Assembly: GCA_019096065.1 (NCBI GenBank)
Contig: JAGUCH010000002.1
Span: 14,706,501-14,770,500 of the forward strand
DNA length: 64,000 bases
Source: Paracyclopina nana
Lineage: Eukaryota; Arthropoda; Copepoda; Cyclopoida; Cyclopettidae
Reading direction: 5' to 3'
In this document: piece after piece, positions 60,094 through 64,000 of the stretch
How the letters are laid out: each line of letters begins with the position of its first letter
Position numbering within the stretch: the stretch's first letter is position 1
Program-made: the position numbers and the translations under genes
The notes under the pieces: model-generated
Told to the model about the DNA's origin: nothing
The model's database searches: none
What the model saw: only the letters and a program-made list of their open reading frames with translations

Positions 60094-61188
60094 TATATAT
60101 AATCGTTATATGTCAATCAATTCAGAGACTGGCTCGTTCTGAAAGGGTCACGACCTCATTTTCTTTGATGTATGCCCATTTTGGTGTAGCCGCAAGTTTT
60201 TACTTCAGATCTTGAAGTTTGATCTAGTCGAACAAGCAAGAAAGGGAATTTTATTTTCATAAATAGGAATGAGTTGAAGGAAAAACGTGGGGCGCTCATT
60301 TCCATCTAAAAGGCACACAAATGTAGGTCTTCAACTCAAGCTCTTTTAATTTAGGTAAGATAAGTTGGGATTTGAAAGGGTGTTTCAGTCTATAACATTT
60401 TTATAAGAATTAATTGCTGGTTTTCAAAGTGAACTACTTCTTCAATGACAAAATAATAATTCAACGGGATTTGATTAAAGTACATCAAAGAAAATATGTA
60501 ATTGACTTATTATGCTGTTTTGATAATTTTTCTGCTTTACCAATTTTTTAACCAAAGCATTTCTAGGTAAAAGCGTAAAAGCACTAATTGGTGTTGAGTA
60601 GTGTAGCTTCTAATCTGCGCCCCATGTGTCGTTCAGCCAATTTGTTACATAAAAGATGTGGGTGTCTGCCCACTCATACAAAATCAAAGGCTTTTTTGCT
60701 AAGGAGTCAAGCAGAAGTCAACTTTTTCATCAAGTGGTTTCACTAATTTTTTCAGTTGAAACAAAATGAGCAACACACATGGTGAACTAATGGATTTAAG
60801 AGTGGTAGTTTTTGACATTCAAAATACCATGGTGGTAAAAGGTTAACTTTTGATTGATGCCTTGTGTCTAAGGGAAAATTGTGGGGTATATTTCACTTTC
60901 CTCTGCAGTATTTTCCAGCAGAAAAATAAGGAAGAAAAAAATAGGAGTTTGATCAGACAAGAAGAATCTAACTAACCAGCACTTGAGATAAACATCTTAT
61001 TCTTTCATGAAAAAGGCAACAAATTAGATCCCAGATTGGCTACAGAGGAGGTTCCTCTTTATTCATGATATTTTTGGCATTTTTTTTTTTCATTTCATAA
61101 AATGTTGCATGTGTAATGTGTCTGAGGTAGGTTCAGTTCCCTTCAAGCGCTTGATTTGAAAGGATGTTGTTCAACTTGATCCTGAAAA
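60094..61188. other. intron/intergenic sequence before peroxidasin exon C
   Basis: 1.1 kb AT-rich sequence with no coding or RNA feature recognised. It would be intronic in transcripts that start at exons A or B, and the promoter for exon C must be within it. Confidence 0.45.
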
Positions 61189-64000
61189 ATGGTCACATTT
61201 TCACAGCTAATCCTGCTTCTTCTCAGCCAGCCTTTAGCTTTGTTGAGTGGAACTGACACAAATGAGCTCTGCTCAGCTGATAGTACAAAGTGCCTTTGTT
61301 TAGGCTCCTCACAGACAGTGAGGTGTTTGTTTACTACCCTCACTGGAGTGCCACAAAATTTGCCTGAAAATGCCAGAATTTTGTAATTTTTGCTACTGAG
61401 TGAAAGTCATCAATCTCTCTAACCTTTTTATCTTGCAGGGATTTGAGGTTTAATAAGATAAGGCACATCCCCCCTGGGTCTTTCAGAAACTTGACCAGAC
61501 TGAACACTCTTCTACTCAACAATAATAAAATCAGAGGCCTAAGGAATGGAGCTTTTGAAGGACTTCAAAATCTGCAGTACCTGTATTTATATTCTAATAG
61601 CATTAAGCACATGGATGACCAAGTATTTCAAGATGTACCCAACCTTGAGCACTTGTAAGTTACAAAAATAGGTCATAACCAATTCAAAAAATTTTAACTT
61701 TTGCAGATACTTGCATCACAACAACATCAAAGTGATTTCACCAACAATGTTTCAGAATTTGGCAAGCTTGAACAGATTGTAACTAATCCTATTGCTTTTT
61801 GTAATTACATTTCTAATGAGCTTTTTCCAGGTTTTTGCATCAAAACTATTTGACAAAGATTCCTTCAGGTACTTTTGTAAAGCTTCCCAAGCTTGAAAGA
61901 GTGTAAGAGTTCTAGTTTTGCCCATGAAGTAAATTTCAACTGAATTTCTTTAGGAGACTTGATGCAAATCCTTTGAATTGTGATTGCCAACTGAATTGGT
62001 TAGTTGATTTTATGAAAAGCTCCAAAGTTCAATTGGCTGCAGTGTGTGCCAGCCCTGAAGCATTGTCCTCTAAGCCTATTAAGACAATATCTAAAGAAGA
62101 CATGCTTTGCAGTAAGTAAAACAAGTTTGAGGAAGTCAACATTTAGTTGGAATTGTACTCTTGAAGGGTGAAGATGATAACAATCCTTTTCAGTGCTTTA
62201 TTCTTGGCTGTATCATGTACTACTGAAGTGAGAAGTGGTAATTTGGAGGACTTGTTTCTGCCTTATAAGGGGGCCTTTTTCTTACCAAAATTAAGGCCAA
62301 GTTCTTTCTTATAGATGAGGCTCATTTTGTTGAGGAACCAACAGATGCTGATGTGATTCCTGGTGGAACAATTGTGTTCTCATGTATAGCAAAATTGAAT
62401 GACAGCATCCTTGAGGATATTCAATGGACTAAAGAGGGACAACCAGTGCTGCCTAGCAGTAGAGTTGTAATAGAAAAGACATCTTTGATGGTCTCCAATG
62501 CTCAGCAAGCAGACATTGGAGTGTATCAATGTCATGTCAATTCCATAAGCTCTAGGATGGCTAGGGTGAGGTTCTACAGAGGCAGAGCAAAGCCTTCTAT
62601 TGTGCATAGCCCAATTCATTCAGAGGTTGAAAAAGGCTCCACAATTATACTGGATTGTGGAGCCTCAGGCTTTCCTAGGCCAACATTTGCATGGTACAAA
62701 GACGGAGGAAGATTATCCACTGCTCATGATAGATATAAGGTAAAAAAACACATTGACTCAAGGCTCATGCCTTTATTGTGCTCTAAATAAAGATTGAAGA
62801 AAATGGAACTTTGGTGATAAGCAATGCCCAATTAGGAGATTCTGGACATTACAGATGCTCAGCTTCCAATTACCTAGGAAGAGCCAGCTCTGCAGCAAGA
62901 GTTAAAGTCAACTTAAAACTGCCAGAATGTAATTTGTAGTAATGCTTAAAAAGAGCCAAAATCAAAATATCTACTTTTCAGCCATGCCAATCATTACTTC
63001 CAAACCAAGGGATGCTGAAGTAGCTGAAGACACTTTTGTTGAATTTACTTGCGTGGCTAGAGGTCATCCTTACCCAGACATTACATGGTGGAACAACAAC
63101 AGACTAGTTGATTCCAATCATAGAATACATGTGTCAAATGGGGGTCAGCATTTGAGGATTGAAGATACCAAGAGTTATGATTCTGGTGTTTACACCTGTA
63201 GAGCCCAAAATAGATTGGGTCAAGAGGAGTTTTCAGCAACTCTCAAAGTCAATGCTAGACCAAAGCCATTGGAACTGATTGATGTTCCACATGACATGGT
63301 AGCTCTCAAAGGAACCACCATTCAAATGGCATGCAGAGCTAAAGGGTCCCCTGAACCAAAAATAAAATGGCTGAAAAATGGCCATTCAATGCCTTCAGAT
63401 GATTCCAGGTTTTATTTCAGACCTGATGGTAGCCTCATTGTACAAAATGTAACAGAAGCAGATGAAGGCAACTATGAATGCATAGCTGAGAATGGCATTG
63501 AGAAAAAGTCAGCTACAGCAAAATTCCAGCTGAGAAAAGCAAGGCAAGCTGAGACTCAAAAAAGGTAAAATTATGTTCATGGGAATGAATGATGGCAACT
63601 TGTCATTTTAGCTCCATCAATGAAATTAGGTACCAGACTGAGAAAAATAGTAATCCTGGAGATGAGTATGTTCTAGTAGCCCTAGAAGAAGCTACTATAG
63701 AAGTGGACAAAGCATTGAATGCTACAGTGGAGGAACTATTCATGAAATCAGTATCAAACTCTACTCCTGCTGAGCTTATAAGAGTCTTCAGATTTCCACC
63801 TGAAAACATCAGGGGCCTAGCTAAAGCTGCTGAGATCTATGAAAGGACTTTGGAGATTGTTGCTGAGAAAGTGCAAGCTGCAAATGAGGACTGGAAAGCT
63901 GCAAAAAAATTCTCTTATGATGATTTGCTGTCAACATTCAACCTTGAGCTTATTGCCAATTTGTCGGGGTGTGAAGCACATAGAGCTCAAAGAGAAGTGA
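61189..64000 (+). CDS. PXDN: peroxidasin (LRR + Ig part; continues beyond right edge)
   Basis: Exons: 61189-61382 (first exon C: signal peptide and N-cap), 61439-61654, 61707-61778, 61831-61902, 61954-62111, 62315-62739, 62793-62928, 62982-63564 and 63612 onward. All phases agree. Order of domains: signal peptide, LRR N-cap, about five LRRs (DLRFNKIRHIPPGSFRNL ...), and LRR C-cap NPLNCDCQLNWLVDFM. Four I-set Ig domains follow with Cys...Trp...DxGxYxC cores, then the start of the linker to the peroxidase (EVDKALNATVEELF, LIANLSGCEAHRAQRE). Peroxidasin is secreted into the extracellular matrix, where its haem peroxidase makes hypobromous acid to form sulfilimine cross-links in collagen IV. The catalytic domain lies off the window, so activity cannot be judged. 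The phase-2 LRR exons of 72 bp are one repeat each. Confidence 0.93.

Noticed and set aside
1-64000. CRISPR arrays, operons, bacterial contamination, tRNA or rRNA genes
   Set aside because: All recognised genes are animal genes with spliceosomal introns; the repeats found are transposon-like or coding minisatellites, and I saw no tRNA or rRNA signature by eye.

Overview
This is nuclear DNA from a bilaterian animal. Almost every gene is split by spliceosomal introns of about 45-70 bp, with GT-AG ends and one GC-AG case. The genes are animal ones: striated-muscle-type myosin heavy chain, peroxidasin, a centrosomal CEP350 homologue, core-1 galactosyltransferase, an inward-rectifier K+ channel and a fibrinogen-domain lectin. 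Short introns, the techylectin-like protein and the overall gene style suggest an arthropod or other ecdysozoan with a fairly compact genome. The species cannot be named from the sequence. Exon borders below were placed by hand from splice consensus, reading phase and family similarity.

Layout. 1-7.45 kb: CEP350-like gene (minus), running off the left edge, with a foldback repeat in its 2.2-kb intron. 8.2-9.0 kb: intronless gene for a kinesin-light-chain-like coiled coil that lacks TPRs and ends in SxIP motifs. 9.0-12.5 kb: no gene seen. 12.5-14.4 kb: inositol-dehydrogenase-like oxidoreductase whose last exon is repeated twice more downstream. 14.7-18.5 kb: secreted coiled-coil/fibrinogen-domain protein. 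19.2-22.9 kb: Arp1, a JmjC hydroxylase, and a divergently placed OGFOD2. 23.3-24.8 kb: two tandem zinc-finger paralogues. 26.0-32.0 kb: divergent, intron-poor myosin heavy chain, convergent with MMACHC. 33.4-34.5 kb: foldback transposon with a 10-bp direct repeat at each end. 35.4-38.8 kb: STYXL2/DUSP27-like protein with two phosphatase-like domains. 39-43.4 kb: mostly empty, with one small ORF. 43.5-49.6 kb: fusion of an RIIa docking domain, 15 IQ motifs, an acidic PEEA repeat and a GDAP1-like GST. 49.7-52.6 kb: inward-rectifier K+ channel. 55.1-64 kb: peroxidasin, cut by the right edge before its peroxidase domain, with three candidate alternative first exons. An RNA-binding protein, a small membrane ORF and C1GALT1 lie between those first exons. 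Two Tc1/mariner-type MITEs lie side by side at 59.1-60.1 kb.

The genes are mostly unrelated housekeeping, muscle and extracellular genes rather than a cluster with one function. The least ordinary items are the RIIa-IQ-GST fusion, the TPR-less kinesin-light-chain-like SxIP protein, the alternative LRR-cap exons of peroxidasin, and several foldback and MITE elements.
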